Below are positions 27,271 to 36,607 of a stretch of 62,084 nt of DNA, in pieces; position 1 is the stretch's first letter; every line of letters starts with the position of its first letter. A program made the position numbers and the translations under genes. The DNA is taken from positions 1 through 62,084 of the forward strand of contig JAFHCF010000094.1 of assembly GCA_048497495.1 (NCBI GenBank). Direction: 5' to 3'. The stretch is from JAFHCF01 sp048497495. GTDB taxonomy: Bacteria > Pseudomonadota > Alphaproteobacteria > Rhizobiales > Ancalomicrobiaceae. The notes under the pieces were generated by a model that made no database searches, was not told where the DNA came from, and saw only the letters and a program-made list of their open reading frames with translations.

Positions 27271-28331
27271 GCCGCGACGGCGAGATTCGCCGGGTGAGCG
27301 ATCTGGTGAAACACGGTCTGGTCGCGGCCGATCGCGCCGCCGGGCTCGAACGGGTGGTGGAGCGCTTCGCCCTCACCATCACCGACGAGATGGCGGCGCT
27401 GATCGACCCGGACGATCCGAACGATCCGATCGCGCGCCAATTCGTGCCCGACGCGGCGGAACTGACGGTGGCGGCGGACGAGGGTCCCGATCCGATCGGC
27501 GACGGGGCCCACGCGGTGGCGCCCGGGGTCACCCATCGTTACCGCGACCGGGTGCTGCTGGCGCCGACCCATCTGTGCCGGGTCTATTGCCGCTTCTGTT
27601 TCCGCCGCGACAAGGTGGGGCGAGGGGAGGAGACCCTCTCCGAGGCCGATCTCGACGCGGCGACGGCCTATGTCGCGGCGCGGCCGGAGATCTTCGAGGT
27701 GATCCTCACCGGCGGCGATCCCCTGGTGCTGTCGGACCGGCGGCTGGCCATGTTGCTCGACCGGCTCGAGGCGATCCCCCATGTCGAGGTGGTGCGGATC
27801 CATTCGCGCGTGCCGGTGGTCGATCCGAGTCGCATCGGCGCCGAGACCGTCCGGATCCTGCGCCGTCGCTTCGCCACCTGGATGGTGGTCCACGTCGACC
27901 ATCCGCGCGAATTGACGGCCGATGCGGCCGCGGCGCTGGGCCGTCTCGTCGATGCCGGCGTGCCGGTCCTGTCGCAGACCACGCTGCTCGCCGGCGTCAA
28001 CGACGACGCGGCGGTGCTCGAGGCGTTGTTCCGCCGGCTGGTGGCGCTCCGGGTGAAGCCCTACTACCTCCACCATCTCGATCGCGCCGAGGGCACCGCC
28101 CGGTTCCGCACGACGATCGGCAAGGGGCGGGAATTGATGCGGACCTTGCGCGGTCGCCTCACCGGCATCGCCCAACCGAGCTACGTGCTCGACATCCCCG
28201 GCGGTCACGGCAAGGTGCCGATCGGCCCCGATCCGCTGGTCTCGACGGGCGAGGGCGAGGAGGCCGGGGAGGGCCCCGGACGCTGGCGGGTCGAGGATCC
28301 GGAGGGGATCTCTCACGACTACGAGGAGTGA
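27267..28331 (+). CDS. KamA-family radical SAM aminomutase (EpmB / lysine 2,3-aminomutase-like)
   Basis: A 354-residue PLP- and SAM-dependent aminomutase. The [4Fe-4S] motif is Cys104, Cys108, Cys111 in CRVYCRFCFRRD; GGDPL follows near 152-156; the C-terminal PGGHGKVPIG holds the lysine expected to bind PLP. Length matches EpmB (which isomerises lysine to (R)-beta-lysine for elongation factor P) better than clostridial lysine 2,3-aminomutase, which is longer. No epmA or efp is nearby. The gene is coupled to ppx by an ATGA overlap. A free beta-lysine-producing role is possible but not shown. Confidence 0.85.
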   Translation: MSRDGEIRRVSDLVKHGLVAADRAAGLERVVERFALTITDEMAALIDPDDPNDPIARQFVPDAAELTVAADEGPDPIGDGAHAVAPGVTHRYRDRVLLAPTHLCRVYCRFCFRRDKVGRGEETLSEADLDAATAYVAARPEIFEVILTGGDPLVLSDRRLAMLLDRLEAIPHVEVVRIHSRVPVVDPSRIGAETVRILRRRFATWMVVHVDHPRELTADAAAALGRLVDAGVPVLSQTTLLAGVNDDAAVLEALFRRLVALRVKPYYLHHLDRAEGTARFRTTIGKGRELMRTLRGRLTGIAQPSYVLDIPGGHGKVPIGPDPLVSTGEGEEAGEGPGRWRVEDPEGISHDYEE

Positions 28332-28683
28332 TCGCCGGCACTCGGCTCCGGCCGGAGGGAAGAGGCCGCGGCCCTGGTGGTTCGATCGAGACGGATGGTT
28401 CCAACCCGTCTCGTGAATCAGAACCACCAACATGTTGACCTCGTGGTCGAATCGATCTGGCGCTTGCGGGACGCGAGCGTCTGATTTTGACCACAGGAGG
28501 AAAATCTCGGTCTTTTCACGGGGTCGTGAATGGGTTATCCAGCTTAACAGGGAAGTAACCCGTCCGTGCGATTCATGATCGGATGACGGTGCCGTTGGTC
28601 CGTCGTCCGCCACGCGTGGATCGGGACGACGGACGCGAGAATTCCGCCGGCGCCCCTCGTGGGCAGAGGAAGGAAACGCCGAG
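28332..28683. other. Intergenic region kamA-like / rlpA
   Basis: This 352-base spacer contains no credible protein gene but is rich in dyad symmetry (four hairpins, listed next). The promoter of rlpA presumably lies here. A tiny open frame beginning at 28529 (five codons) lacks a ribosome site and is not called. Confidence 0.55.
28376..28561 (+). ncRNA. Candidate structured RNA: four consecutive hairpins upstream of rlpA
   Basis: Hairpin 1 (28376-28428) has outer arms ggtggttc/gaaccacc and inner arms gagacgg/ccgtctc. Hairpin 2 (28439-28500) pairs cctc/gagg, gtggtc/gaccac and aatc/gatt, with an inner 8-base stem cgcttgcg/cgcgagcg containing one G-U pair. Hairpin 3 (28515-28530) is ttcacg/cgtgaa. 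Hairpin 4 (28532-28561) is gggtta/taaccc. They follow one another with little unpaired sequence. An AGGAGG at 28495-28500 is partly buried in hairpin 2. This could be a 5' leader of rlpA, a small RNA, or the kamA-like 3' end; no known riboswitch class was recognised. Strand is assumed. Confidence 0.4.
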
Positions 28684-29829
28684 ATGACGAAATCGACGAG
28701 GCGCGTGGCGGTCCGTCTGCGGATCGGCCTTTCGGGTTCCGTCATCGTCGCCGCGTCTGTCGTCCTCGCCGGTTGTGCCACCTCCAACACCAAGTCCGCG
28801 CTGCTCTCGGGCGCCGAGCCGGTCGAGCGGGTCGTCGGACCCCACGACAAGGTGCCGCCGGGCGGCGGGCGCTATCAGGTCGGCAAGCCCTACACCATCG
28901 GCGGGCGAACCTATTATCCGCGCGAGGAGACCGACCTCGACGAGAGCGGCGTCGCCTCCTGGTACGGTGGCGACTATCACCACGGCACGCGCACCGCCAA
29001 TGGCGAGGTCGTCGATCGCGACGCCATTTCGGCCGCCCACAAGACCATGCCGCTGCCGTCCTACGCCCGGGTCACCAATCTGAAGAACGGCCGCTCGATC
29101 GTGGTTCGCGTCAACGATCGCGGTCCCTACGTCGGCAGTCGGGTCATCGACCTTTCGGAGAAGACCGCCGAATTGCTCGAGGTGAAGCGCCATGGCCTCG
29201 GCAAGGTGCGGGTGCAGTACCTCGGTCGCGCCGGGCTCGCCGGGTCGGATCAACGCGTCCTCGCCGCGACCCTCACCGGTCCGGGCCTCAATTCGGGCCA
29301 TGACGAGCGCGTGCTGCTCGCCCAGGCCGATCTGCGGTCGGGACCGCGCCGCAACGTGCCGGCGGCGATGCCGACGATGGTGGCTTCGGCCTCGCCGTCG
29401 TTGGTCGGCGCCTCCTCCGCGCCCAGGGGGGCCGCGCAGGCGAGCCTCTTCGGTCAGGCGCACGCCACGACCCCGGCCCCGGTCCGGGTCGCCACCGTCG
29501 CCTTCGCGCCGGTCGCCGACGCCTATTCCTTCGATCTCGCCGGCGTCGATCCGCGCACCATGCGTGCGGCGACGATCGCCGCCGAGCCGGTCGCCGCCTC
29601 GGCCGAGGTCGTCGCCGCCTCGATGCCGCCCGCCTCCGGCGGGCCCCTGTCGATCCTGCCCGGCGCCACCGGTTCGTCGTCGGTCGCCACGACCGAGGAC
29701 GACGTGACGCCCCTCTCGGGACTGCCGTCGCGCACCTCTTCCTATGCGAAGACGTCGCGGATCTCCTCCGCCCACGCGATCTTCGCGTCGATGGGCGAGG
29801 GTGAGCGGCTCGCCCGGCTGATCGACTGA
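28684..29829 (+). CDS. rlpA: Septal-ring lytic transglycosylase RlpA-like lipoprotein
   Basis: A 381-residue lipoprotein. The signal peptide ends in the lipobox VVLAGC with lipidated Cys31. The double-psi beta-barrel domain spans about residues 90-180: ASWYGGDYHHGTRTANGE, AAHKTMPLPSYARVTNLKNG and VVRVNDRGPY, with the conserved HGTRTANGE and Asp in NDRGPY that define the RlpA active site. The C-terminal half is a low-complexity Ala/Pro/Ser/Thr linker with no SPOR domain recognised by eye. It would cleave or remodel peptidoglycan at the septum, and dacA downstream has a related envelope role. Confidence 0.9.
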   Translation: MTKSTRRVAVRLRIGLSGSVIVAASVVLAGCATSNTKSALLSGAEPVERVVGPHDKVPPGGGRYQVGKPYTIGGRTYYPREETDLDESGVASWYGGDYHHGTRTANGEVVDRDAISAAHKTMPLPSYARVTNLKNGRSIVVRVNDRGPYVGSRVIDLSEKTAELLEVKRHGLGKVRVQYLGRAGLAGSDQRVLAATLTGPGLNSGHDERVLLAQADLRSGPRRNVPAAMPTMVASASPSLVGASSAPRGAAQASLFGQAHATTPAPVRVATVAFAPVADAYSFDLAGVDPRTMRAATIAAEPVAASAEVVAASMPPASGGPLSILPGATGSSSVATTEDDVTPLSGLPSRTSSYAKTSRISSAHAIFASMGEGERLARLID

Positions 29830-30008
29830 TCGGCGACGAACCGCCTCGAAAATGACGAATGCGCCGGGTCTCCTGTCGTCGCGGGAGGTGTCGGCGTGGT
29901 TCGACGACGCTGCCTCCTCTATAGTGGATCGGAAGAGAATCGGCGCGCTTTCCCGCGCGCGGGCCCTGGTCCCGTGTGCCGGGAGCGACGCTCGAAAGGC
30001 AGGCGTTC

Positions 30009-31223
30009 ATGATGCGATCGACGGGCTTCTGGGAAGGCGCGCGGGCTCGGGCGACGGCGGTCGTGGCGGCCGTCCTGTGCCTCGGCCTGGTGGCGGCGGC
30101 AAAGCCGGCGGCGCCGAGCAAGGCCGGCCAGACCGGCGCCATGGAGGTCAAGGCCAGCGTCGCGTTGCTCGTCGACTTCGCCACCGGGGCGGTGCTCTTC
30201 GAGAAGAACGCCGACCAGCCCTTTCCGCCGGCGAGCCTCGCCAAGATGATGACGGTGGCCGTCACCTTCCGCGAATTGAAGGAAGGCCGGCTGTCGATCG
30301 ACGGCGAATTCCCGGTCTCCGAACACGCCTGGCGCACCGGCGGAGCGCCGTCGCGCACCTCGGCGATGTTCGCGCCGATCCATTCCAACGTGAAGATCGG
30401 CGACCTGCTCCAGGGCGTGATGGTCCAATCGGCCAACGACGGCGCGATCACGCTCGCCGAGGGCATCGCCGGCTCCGAGGGTGGCTTCGCCGAGCTGATG
30501 AACAAGCGGGCGCGCGAATTGGGGATGGAGCAGACCGGCTTCGCCAATCCGACGGGCCTGCCGGATCCCGGCAATCGCACCACGGCGCGCGATCTGGTCA
30601 AGCTCGCAAATCACCTGATCATCGACTATCCCGATTATTACAAGATCTATTCGCAAGCCGAGTTCACCTACAACAAGATCCGGCAGTTCAACCGCAATCC
30701 GTTGCTCAAGGAATTCCCCGGTTCCGACGGGATCAAGACCGGTTACATCAAGGAGAGCGGCTATAATCTCGTCGGATCGGCGCTCCAGAGTGGGCAGCGT
30801 CTGATCGTCGTCATCGGTGGGGCGACGACCGCGAAGGACCGGGCGGAGGATGCGCGCAAACTGCTCGACTGGGGCTTCCGCACCTTCGAGACCGTCCATC
30901 TCTACGGCGCCGGCGAGGCGATCGGCGAGGCCTCGGTGTTCGGCGGGATCGCCTCGGGGGTGAAGGTCGCCTCGCCCAAGCCGATCGACATCCTCATCCA
31001 GCGCGGCAGCCGCGACAAGCTGAAGGCGCGCGTCGCCTATACCGGGCCGATCAGGGCGCCGATCGCCGAGGGCCAGCCGATCGGCAACCTCGTGGTCACC
31101 CGCAACGACGCGATCGTCCAGGAGATCCCGGTGGTGGCGGCCGAGGCGGTCGCCAAGGGCACGATGCGCCAGCGCGCCATCGACGGCACCCGCGAATTGC
31201 TGATCGGACTGCTGCGCCGATGA
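30009..31223 (+). CDS. dacA: D-alanyl-D-alanine carboxypeptidase (DacA/PBP5 type)
   Basis: It trims the terminal D-Ala from peptidoglycan side chains in the periplasm. The 404-residue protein has a signal peptide (TAVVAAVLCLGLVAAAKPAA) and the serine penicillin-binding motifs: SLAK with Ser76 and Lys79, SAND at about 140 and KTG in GIKTGYIKES. A PBP5-like C-terminal beta domain follows. The start at 30009 (ATG, then another ATG at 30012) has AGGCAGG upstream. Its stop overlaps the tmk start by four bases. Confidence 0.95.
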   Translation: MMRSTGFWEGARARATAVVAAVLCLGLVAAAKPAAPSKAGQTGAMEVKASVALLVDFATGAVLFEKNADQPFPPASLAKMMTVAVTFRELKEGRLSIDGEFPVSEHAWRTGGAPSRTSAMFAPIHSNVKIGDLLQGVMVQSANDGAITLAEGIAGSEGGFAELMNKRARELGMEQTGFANPTGLPDPGNRTTARDLVKLANHLIIDYPDYYKIYSQAEFTYNKIRQFNRNPLLKEFPGSDGIKTGYIKESGYNLVGSALQSGQRLIVVIGGATTAKDRAEDARKLLDWGFRTFETVHLYGAGEAIGEASVFGGIASGVKVASPKPIDILIQRGSRDKLKARVAYTGPIRAPIAEGQPIGNLVVTRNDAIVQEIPVVAAEAVAKGTMRQRAIDGTRELLIGLLRR

Positions 31224-31939
31224 CCGAGACCGGCGCGCCTTCCGCGAAATCCGACGCCCGTCGCCGCGCGAGCGGGGACGATGGGCATCGAGCGACGAGC
31301 CGGCGGGGGCGTTTCCTCACCTTCGAGGGCGGGGAGGGGGCCGGCAAGTCGAGCCGAGTGAAGGAATTGGCCGAGGCGCTGCGTCGACGCGGGATCGAGG
31401 TGGTGGTGACGCGCGAGCCGGGCGGCTCGGCGGGGGCGGAGGCGGTGCGTCATGCCCTGCTCTCCGGCGCGGCGGAGGCCTTCGGGCCGCTCGCCGAGGC
31501 GATCCTCTTCGCCGCCGCCCGCGCCGATCACGTCGACCAGACCATCCGCCCGGCGCTGGAGCGCGGCGCCTGGGTGATTTCCGATCGCTTCGCCGATTCC
31601 ACCCGCGTCTACCAGGGGGCGACCGGCAACGTGCCGGCCTCGCAGGTGGCGGCGCTGGAGGAGATCGCCGTCGACGACGTCCGGCCCGACCTCACCATCC
31701 TCCTCGACGTGCCGGTGGAGATCGGCCTGGCGCGGGCGGCGGCGCGGCGCGGCGGCGACGTCGCCGATCGCTTCGAGAAGGAAGGTCATGAGATCCACGA
31801 TCGCCATCGGCGCGCCTTCCTGGCGCTGGCGCGGGGCGAGCCGAAGCGCTTCGTGGTGGTCGACGCCTCGCAGGATCCGGCGACGGTCGCCGAAGCGGTC
31901 TGGTATGGGGTATGTTCCCGGCTCGGCCTCGCCGAATAG
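31220..31939 (+). CDS. tmk: Thymidylate kinase
   Basis: It phosphorylates dTMP to dTDP. The P-loop GGEGAGKS is at residues 37-44, followed by TREPGGSAGAEAVR (dTMP binding) and DRFADSTRVYQG (DR(Y/H) motif). The lid region contains RAAARRGGDVADRFE. At 239 residues it carries an extra basic N-terminal tail of about 30 residues compared with typical enzymes; a start inside that tail cannot be excluded, but the ATGA overlap with dacA supports this one. dacA-tmk-holB-metG-tatD looks like one operon. Confidence 0.95.
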   Translation: MTETGAPSAKSDARRRASGDDGHRATSRRGRFLTFEGGEGAGKSSRVKELAEALRRRGIEVVVTREPGGSAGAEAVRHALLSGAAEAFGPLAEAILFAAARADHVDQTIRPALERGAWVISDRFADSTRVYQGATGNVPASQVAALEEIAVDDVRPDLTILLDVPVEIGLARAAARRGGDVADRFEKEGHEIHDRHRRAFLALARGEPKRFVVVDASQDPATVAEAVWYGVCSRLGLAE

Positions 31940-31953
31940 CTCCGAGAGACCCC

Positions 31954-33027
31954 ATGGCCCCCCGTACCGGCGTCGTCGTCGACGCCTCGCCCGAGATCGA
32001 TGCCCTCGACGGTCTGCCCCAGCCGCGCCAACGTGGCGACCTGATCGATCAGGTGGCGGCGGAAGCGACGCTACTCGACGCCTATCGCTCGGGCCGCATC
32101 CACCATGCCTGGATCCTCGGTGGCCCCAAGGGGGTCGGCAAGGCGACGCTCGCCTTCCGCTTCGCCCGCTTCGTCCTCGCCCATCCCGATCCCAAGGCGC
32201 CGGACGTGGTGGCGGCCCGCGATCTCCGGGTCGACATGGAGAGCCCCGTCGCCCGCCGCATCGCCGGTGGCTCGCACATGGACCTCCTCCACCTGCGGCG
32301 GCCCTGGGACGAAAAGGCCAAGCGCTTCAAGACCGAGCTGCCGATCGACGAGATCCGCCGCACCGTCGGCTTCTTCGGGTCGACGGCGGGCGAGGGCGGG
32401 TGGCGCATCGCCATCGTCGACGCCGCCGACGATCTCAACGGCAACGCCGCCAACGCGCTCCTCAAGATCCTGGAGGAGCCGCCGCCGCGTTCGCTCTTCC
32501 TGGTGGTGGCCCATGCGCCGGGCCGGTTGCTGCCGACCATCCGCTCGCGCTGCCGTCGGCTCGAATTCGACCGACTGGCGCCGCACCGCATCGCCGAGGC
32601 GCTCGGCGATTTCGGCATCGAGGGCGATCCCGCCACTTTCGCGGCCGCCGCCGATCTCGCCGACGGCAGTCTCCGGCGGGCGATCCTGCTCGTCCAGAAC
32701 GACGGGGTGCGGCTGTGGCGCAGCCTCGAGGCGATCGTCGCCAAGGCGCCGGATCACGACGTCCGCGCCGCCCATGCCTTCGCCGACCTGGTGACGGCGC
32801 GCGGCGCCGACGACGGCTTCGACATCGCCGTCGACTTCCTGCTCGACATCGCCGGCATGCGGGCGCGGCACGTCCTGGCTCAGTCGGGCGTGCGGGCGGC
32901 GGCGCGCTGGGCGGAGGCCCATGACGAGATCGGCCGCGTCATCGGCCGGTCGGAAGCGCTCAACCTCGATCGCAAGGCGGCAATCCTGGCCTGCCTGCGC
33001 CTGCTTGCCGAGGCGGCGCGGAATTGA
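31954..33027 (+). CDS. holB: DNA polymerase III delta-prime subunit HolB
   Basis: Part of the clamp-loader complex. The 357-residue protein has a Walker-A-like GGPKGVGKATLA at about residues 56-67, the AAA+ motif NANALLKILEEPP-like segment NAANALLKILEEPPPRS (sensor region), and TIRSRCRRLEF (SRC motif). I chose the ATG at 31954 (MAPRTGVVVDASPEIDAL) with GAGAG upstream rather than the in-frame ATG at 31912, which lies within tmk. It follows tmk by 14 bases. Confidence 0.94.
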   Translation: MAPRTGVVVDASPEIDALDGLPQPRQRGDLIDQVAAEATLLDAYRSGRIHHAWILGGPKGVGKATLAFRFARFVLAHPDPKAPDVVAARDLRVDMESPVARRIAGGSHMDLLHLRRPWDEKAKRFKTELPIDEIRRTVGFFGSTAGEGGWRIAIVDAADDLNGNAANALLKILEEPPPRSLFLVVAHAPGRLLPTIRSRCRRLEFDRLAPHRIAEALGDFGIEGDPATFAAAADLADGSLRRAILLVQNDGVRLWRSLEAIVAKAPDHDVRAAHAFADLVTARGADDGFDIAVDFLLDIAGMRARHVLAQSGVRAAARWAEAHDEIGRVIGRSEALNLDRKAAILACLRLLAEAARN

Positions 33028-33118
33028 GTATGTCGAGAAGACGAATTACGCCGACGTCGCTTCGCGCGCCGACGACCGAAACGGCGCGCGGCCCCGCGCC
33101 GCGCCCGAGGATCCCAGA

Positions 33119-34690
33119 ATGACCGCGCCCAAGTTCTTCATCACCACCGCGATCGACTATCCCAATGGCCGCCCCCACGTCGGCCACGCCTACGAGAAGC
33201 TCGCCACCGACGCGCTCGCCCGCTTCAAGCGCCTCGACGGCTACGACGTGCTGTTCCTCACCGGCACCGACGAGCATGGTCTCAAGATGCACCAGACGGC
33301 GGCGCGCGAGGGGATGACGCCGACGGCGCTGGTCGATCGCAACTCGGCCGTCTTCAAGGAGATGGACGCGGCGTTGGGGGTCTCCTACGACGACTTCATC
33401 CGCACCACCGAGCCGCGTCACCACGCCTCCGTCCAGGAGGTCTGGCGGCGCATGGAGAACGCCGGCGATCTCTACATGGCCAAGTACGGCGGCTGGTATT
33501 CGGTCCGCGACGAGGCCTATTACACCGAGGGCGAGACGGAGGTCGGCGACGACGGCCAGCGTCGCGCCACGCCGACCGGCGCGCCGGTGGAATGGACCGA
33601 GGAGGAGTCCTGGTACTTCCGCCTCTCCGCCTTCCAGGAGCGCCTGCTCGCCCATTACCAGGCCCATCCCGACTTCATCGGCCCGGACGCCCGCAAGAAC
33701 GAGGTGATCAGCTTCGTGAAGGGTGGGCTCGAGGACCTGTCGATGAGCCGCACCACCTTCGATTGGGGCATTCCGGTGCCGGGATCCCCCGGCCACGTCA
33801 TGTACGTGTGGGTCGACGCGCTGACCAACTACATCACCGGTGCCGGCTTCCCCGACGAGGCCTCGGAAAGCTACAAGAAGTGGTGGCCCGCCGACCTCCA
33901 CGTCATCGGCAAGGACATCGTCCGCTTCCACGCGGTCTATTGGCCGGCCTTCCTGATGTCGGCCGGGCTGCCGCTGCCGCACCGCGTCTTCGCCCACGGC
34001 TTCATCTTCAACAAGGGTGAGAAGATGTCGAAGTCGGTGGGCAACGTCGTCGACCCCTTCGATCTGATCGAGGCCTATGGGGCCGACACCGTGCGCTTCT
34101 TCTTCCTGCGGGAAGTGCCCTTCGGCCAGGACGGCAACTATTCCCACGAGCAGATCGTCGGCCGGATGAACGCCGATCTCGCCAACGATCTCGGCAATCT
34201 CGCCCAGCGCTCGCTGTCGATGATCGCCAAGAACCTCGGCGGCGTGGTGCCGACGCCCGGTCCGCTCGCCCCGGAAGACGAGGCGATGCTCGCCTCCGCC
34301 GACGCGCTGCTGGCGACCTCGCGCGCCGCCTACGATCGCCAGGAGATCCACAAGAGCCTGGAGGCGATCTGGGGCGTGGTCGGCGACGCCAACCGCTGGT
34401 TCACCGTCGCCGCCCCCTGGGCGCTCAAGAAGACCGACCCGGAGCGCATGGGCACCGTCCTGTGGGTGACGGCCGAGGTGCTGCGCATCGTCGCCATCCT
34501 CGCCCAGCCGGTGATCCCGGTGAAGGCGGCGGCGCTGCTCGACGCGTTGGGGCAGGGGGCGGACGCCCGCGCCTTCGCGGCGATCGGCACCCGCATCGCC
34601 GCCGGCCTGATCCTGCCCGCCCCCACCCCGATCTTCCCCAAGTGGGTCGATCCGGTGGAGGAGGGGGCGGAAACGGGGAAGGGGGCGTGA
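33119..34690 (+). CDS. metG: Methionyl-tRNA synthetase
   Basis: It charges tRNA-Met. The 523-residue class I enzyme begins MTAPKFFITTAIDYPNGRPH with the HIGH-like HVGH at about residues 21-24 and KMSKS at 302-306. The connecting peptide WYSVRDEAYYTEGE lacks zinc-binding cysteines, so it is the zinc-free type common in alphaproteobacteria. No C-terminal tRNA-binding domain is present. Its stop overlaps the tatD start by one base. Confidence 0.97.
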   Translation: MTAPKFFITTAIDYPNGRPHVGHAYEKLATDALARFKRLDGYDVLFLTGTDEHGLKMHQTAAREGMTPTALVDRNSAVFKEMDAALGVSYDDFIRTTEPRHHASVQEVWRRMENAGDLYMAKYGGWYSVRDEAYYTEGETEVGDDGQRRATPTGAPVEWTEEESWYFRLSAFQERLLAHYQAHPDFIGPDARKNEVISFVKGGLEDLSMSRTTFDWGIPVPGSPGHVMYVWVDALTNYITGAGFPDEASESYKKWWPADLHVIGKDIVRFHAVYWPAFLMSAGLPLPHRVFAHGFIFNKGEKMSKSVGNVVDPFDLIEAYGADTVRFFFLREVPFGQDGNYSHEQIVGRMNADLANDLGNLAQRSLSMIAKNLGGVVPTPGPLAPEDEAMLASADALLATSRAAYDRQEIHKSLEAIWGVVGDANRWFTVAAPWALKKTDPERMGTVLWVTAEVLRIVAILAQPVIPVKAAALLDALGQGADARAFAAIGTRIAAGLILPAPTPIFPKWVDPVEEGAETGKGA

Positions 34691-35469
34691 TGCTGGTCGA
34701 CAGTCACTGCCATTTCGACTTCCCCGACTTCGCCGAGGACATGGAGGGCGTGCTGGCGCGCGCGGCGCAAGCCGACGTCGGCAAGATGGTCACCATCTCG
34801 ACCCGCGTCCGGCGCTTCGACCAGGTCCGGGCGATCGCCGAGGCGCATGATCGGGTGTGGTGTTCGGTCGGCACCCATTGTCATCACGCCTCGGAGGAGC
34901 CCGAGGTCGATCGCGCCATGCTGATCCGGCTCGCCTCCCACCCGAAGGTGGTGGCGATCGGCGAGGCCGGGCTCGACTTCCACTACGACTTCAGTCCGCC
35001 TGAGGTGCAGATGGCGAGCTTCCGCGAGCACATCGCGGCGGCGCGCGCGACCGGCCTGCCGCTGGTCATCCATTCGCGCGAGGCCGACGAGGAGATGGCG
35101 CGGGTGCTGGAGGAGGAGACCGCCGGGGAGGGGGCCTTCCCTCACCTGCTCCACTGTTTCTCCTCCGGAGCGGAGTTGGCGCGGCGCTCGCTGGCGCTCG
35201 GCGGCTACGTCTCGTTCTCCGGCATCCTGACCTTCAAGAAGTCCGAGGAGGTGCGGGCGATCGCCGCGGAGGTGCCGCTCGACCGGCTGCTGGTGGAGAC
35301 CGACGCGCCCTATCTGGCGCCGATGCCGCATCGCGGCAAGCGCTGCGAGCCGGCCCACGTCGCCGAGACGGCCAAGGTGCTGGCGGCGGTGAAGGGGGTT
35401 TCACCGGCCGAGATCGCGCAAATCACAACTGACAATTTCCATAGACTTTTCAAAAAAATACCGGCTTGA
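34690..35469 (+). CDS. tatD: TatD family metal-dependent hydrolase (DNase)
   Basis: A 259-residue TIM-barrel hydrolase. Metal ligands are visible in DSHCHFDF (residues 4-11), IGEAGLDFHYD, PLVIHSREADEE, HCFSSG and LVETDAPYL. TatD-family enzymes are Mg-dependent nucleases or, for some relatives, deacylases acting on D-aminoacyl-tRNA. It sits directly after metG, as in many bacteria. Confidence 0.93.
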   Translation: MLVDSHCHFDFPDFAEDMEGVLARAAQADVGKMVTISTRVRRFDQVRAIAEAHDRVWCSVGTHCHHASEEPEVDRAMLIRLASHPKVVAIGEAGLDFHYDFSPPEVQMASFREHIAAARATGLPLVIHSREADEEMARVLEEETAGEGAFPHLLHCFSSGAELARRSLALGGYVSFSGILTFKKSEEVRAIAAEVPLDRLLVETDAPYLAPMPHRGKRCEPAHVAETAKVLAAVKGVSPAEIAQITTDNFHRLFKKIPA

Positions 35470-35505
35470 TCTAAAGTGCCGGAAGAGGAAGACGAGGCGA
35501 CGACC

Positions 35506-36318
35506 ATGGGCACGACGATGACCTTCCGCATCCTCGGATGCGGCTCGTCTCCGGGAAACCCCCGGATCGGCAACGACTGGGGTCGCTGCGATCCCGCCGA
35601 GCCGCGAAACCGGCGCCGTCGCGCCAGCCTCCTGGTGACGCGGCGGGCGCCGAACGGCGCCACCACGCGGGTGCTGGTCGATGCCGGTCCGGACCTGCGT
35701 GAGCAGATGCTCGACGCCCATGTCGACTGGGTCGACGCCGTGTTGATCACCCATGCCCATGCCGACCACATCCACGGCATCGACGACCTGCGCGCCTTCG
35801 TGCTCAATCGCCGGCATCTGGTCGACATCTGGATGGAGGAGACGACCTCCAAGCGCGTCCGGGCGGCCTTCGACTATTGCTTCGCCACGCCGCCGGGTTC
35901 CGCCTATCCGCCGATCCTCAAGGAACATCGCTTCCATGTCGGCGAGACACTGACCGTCAACGGCGACGGCGGGCCGATCACCGCGATCGCGTTCCGCCAG
36001 ACCCACGGCGACATCGACAGTTTCGGCTTCCGTTTCGGGGCGGTGGCCTATTCGCCCGATGTCAGCGACTTTCCCGAGGAGAGCCTGCCGCATCTGGCCA
36101 AGCTCGATCTGTGGATCCTCGACGCCTTGCGCTGGAAGTCGCATCCGAGCCATCTGTCGGTCGACGAGGCGGCGAGCTGGATCGAACGCTGCAAGCCGGC
36201 GCATGCCTGCCTGACCCATCTCCACAACGACGTCGACTACCGGGCACTGGCGGCCTATCTGCCGTCCGGCGTCGAGCCGTCCTGGGACGGCATGGAGTTC
36301 ACCTACAAAGTCGATTGA
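35506..36318 (+). CDS. Metallo-beta-lactamase-fold hydrolase (PhnP-like)
   Basis: A 270-residue hydrolase with the metal motif HAHADH in ITHAHADHIHGIDDLRAF (about residue 80), ILGCGSSPGNPR at the N-terminus, a later His in FRQTHGDID, YSPDVSDFPE, and HLHNDVDY near the end. The pattern is that of the PhnP/RNase Z-like subgroup, which includes cyclic phosphodiesterases. The ATG at 35506 has GAGG eight bases upstream; an upstream GTG and a downstream ATG at 35518 are possible. No phosphonate genes are nearby. Confidence 0.88.
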   Translation: MGTTMTFRILGCGSSPGNPRIGNDWGRCDPAEPRNRRRRASLLVTRRAPNGATTRVLVDAGPDLREQMLDAHVDWVDAVLITHAHADHIHGIDDLRAFVLNRRHLVDIWMEETTSKRVRAAFDYCFATPPGSAYPPILKEHRFHVGETLTVNGDGGPITAIAFRQTHGDIDSFGFRFGAVAYSPDVSDFPEESLPHLAKLDLWILDALRWKSHPSHLSVDEAASWIERCKPAHACLTHLHNDVDYRALAAYLPSGVEPSWDGMEFTYKVD

Positions 36319-36607
36319 GACCAGCCGGTTGGACGGCGACGCCGACGAAGGTCCGCGGCGCGTCCACGATCGATCCATCGGGCGAGCGTTTCAGCGGAGC
36401 GCGCTGGAAAACGAGCGTATTCCGCATTTCAGGAGGGCGGTGTCGAATTTCGAGACCTCGGCCTCGATCGGCCCACCACCCACACAAATATGTTCCATAA
36501 TCCGTCTTATGCGAATGACGGATGGTGCCGGATGGAGGTTTCTCGGGCTTGCCCCCGGCCGCGATTTCGACGACCGTCGATCTCCCCCGACGCCATGGGA
36601 GCTCGCG

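Noticed and set aside
28529..28546. Five-codon leader peptide upstream of rlpA
   Set aside because: No ribosome site at proper distance and no regulatory codons; too short to support.
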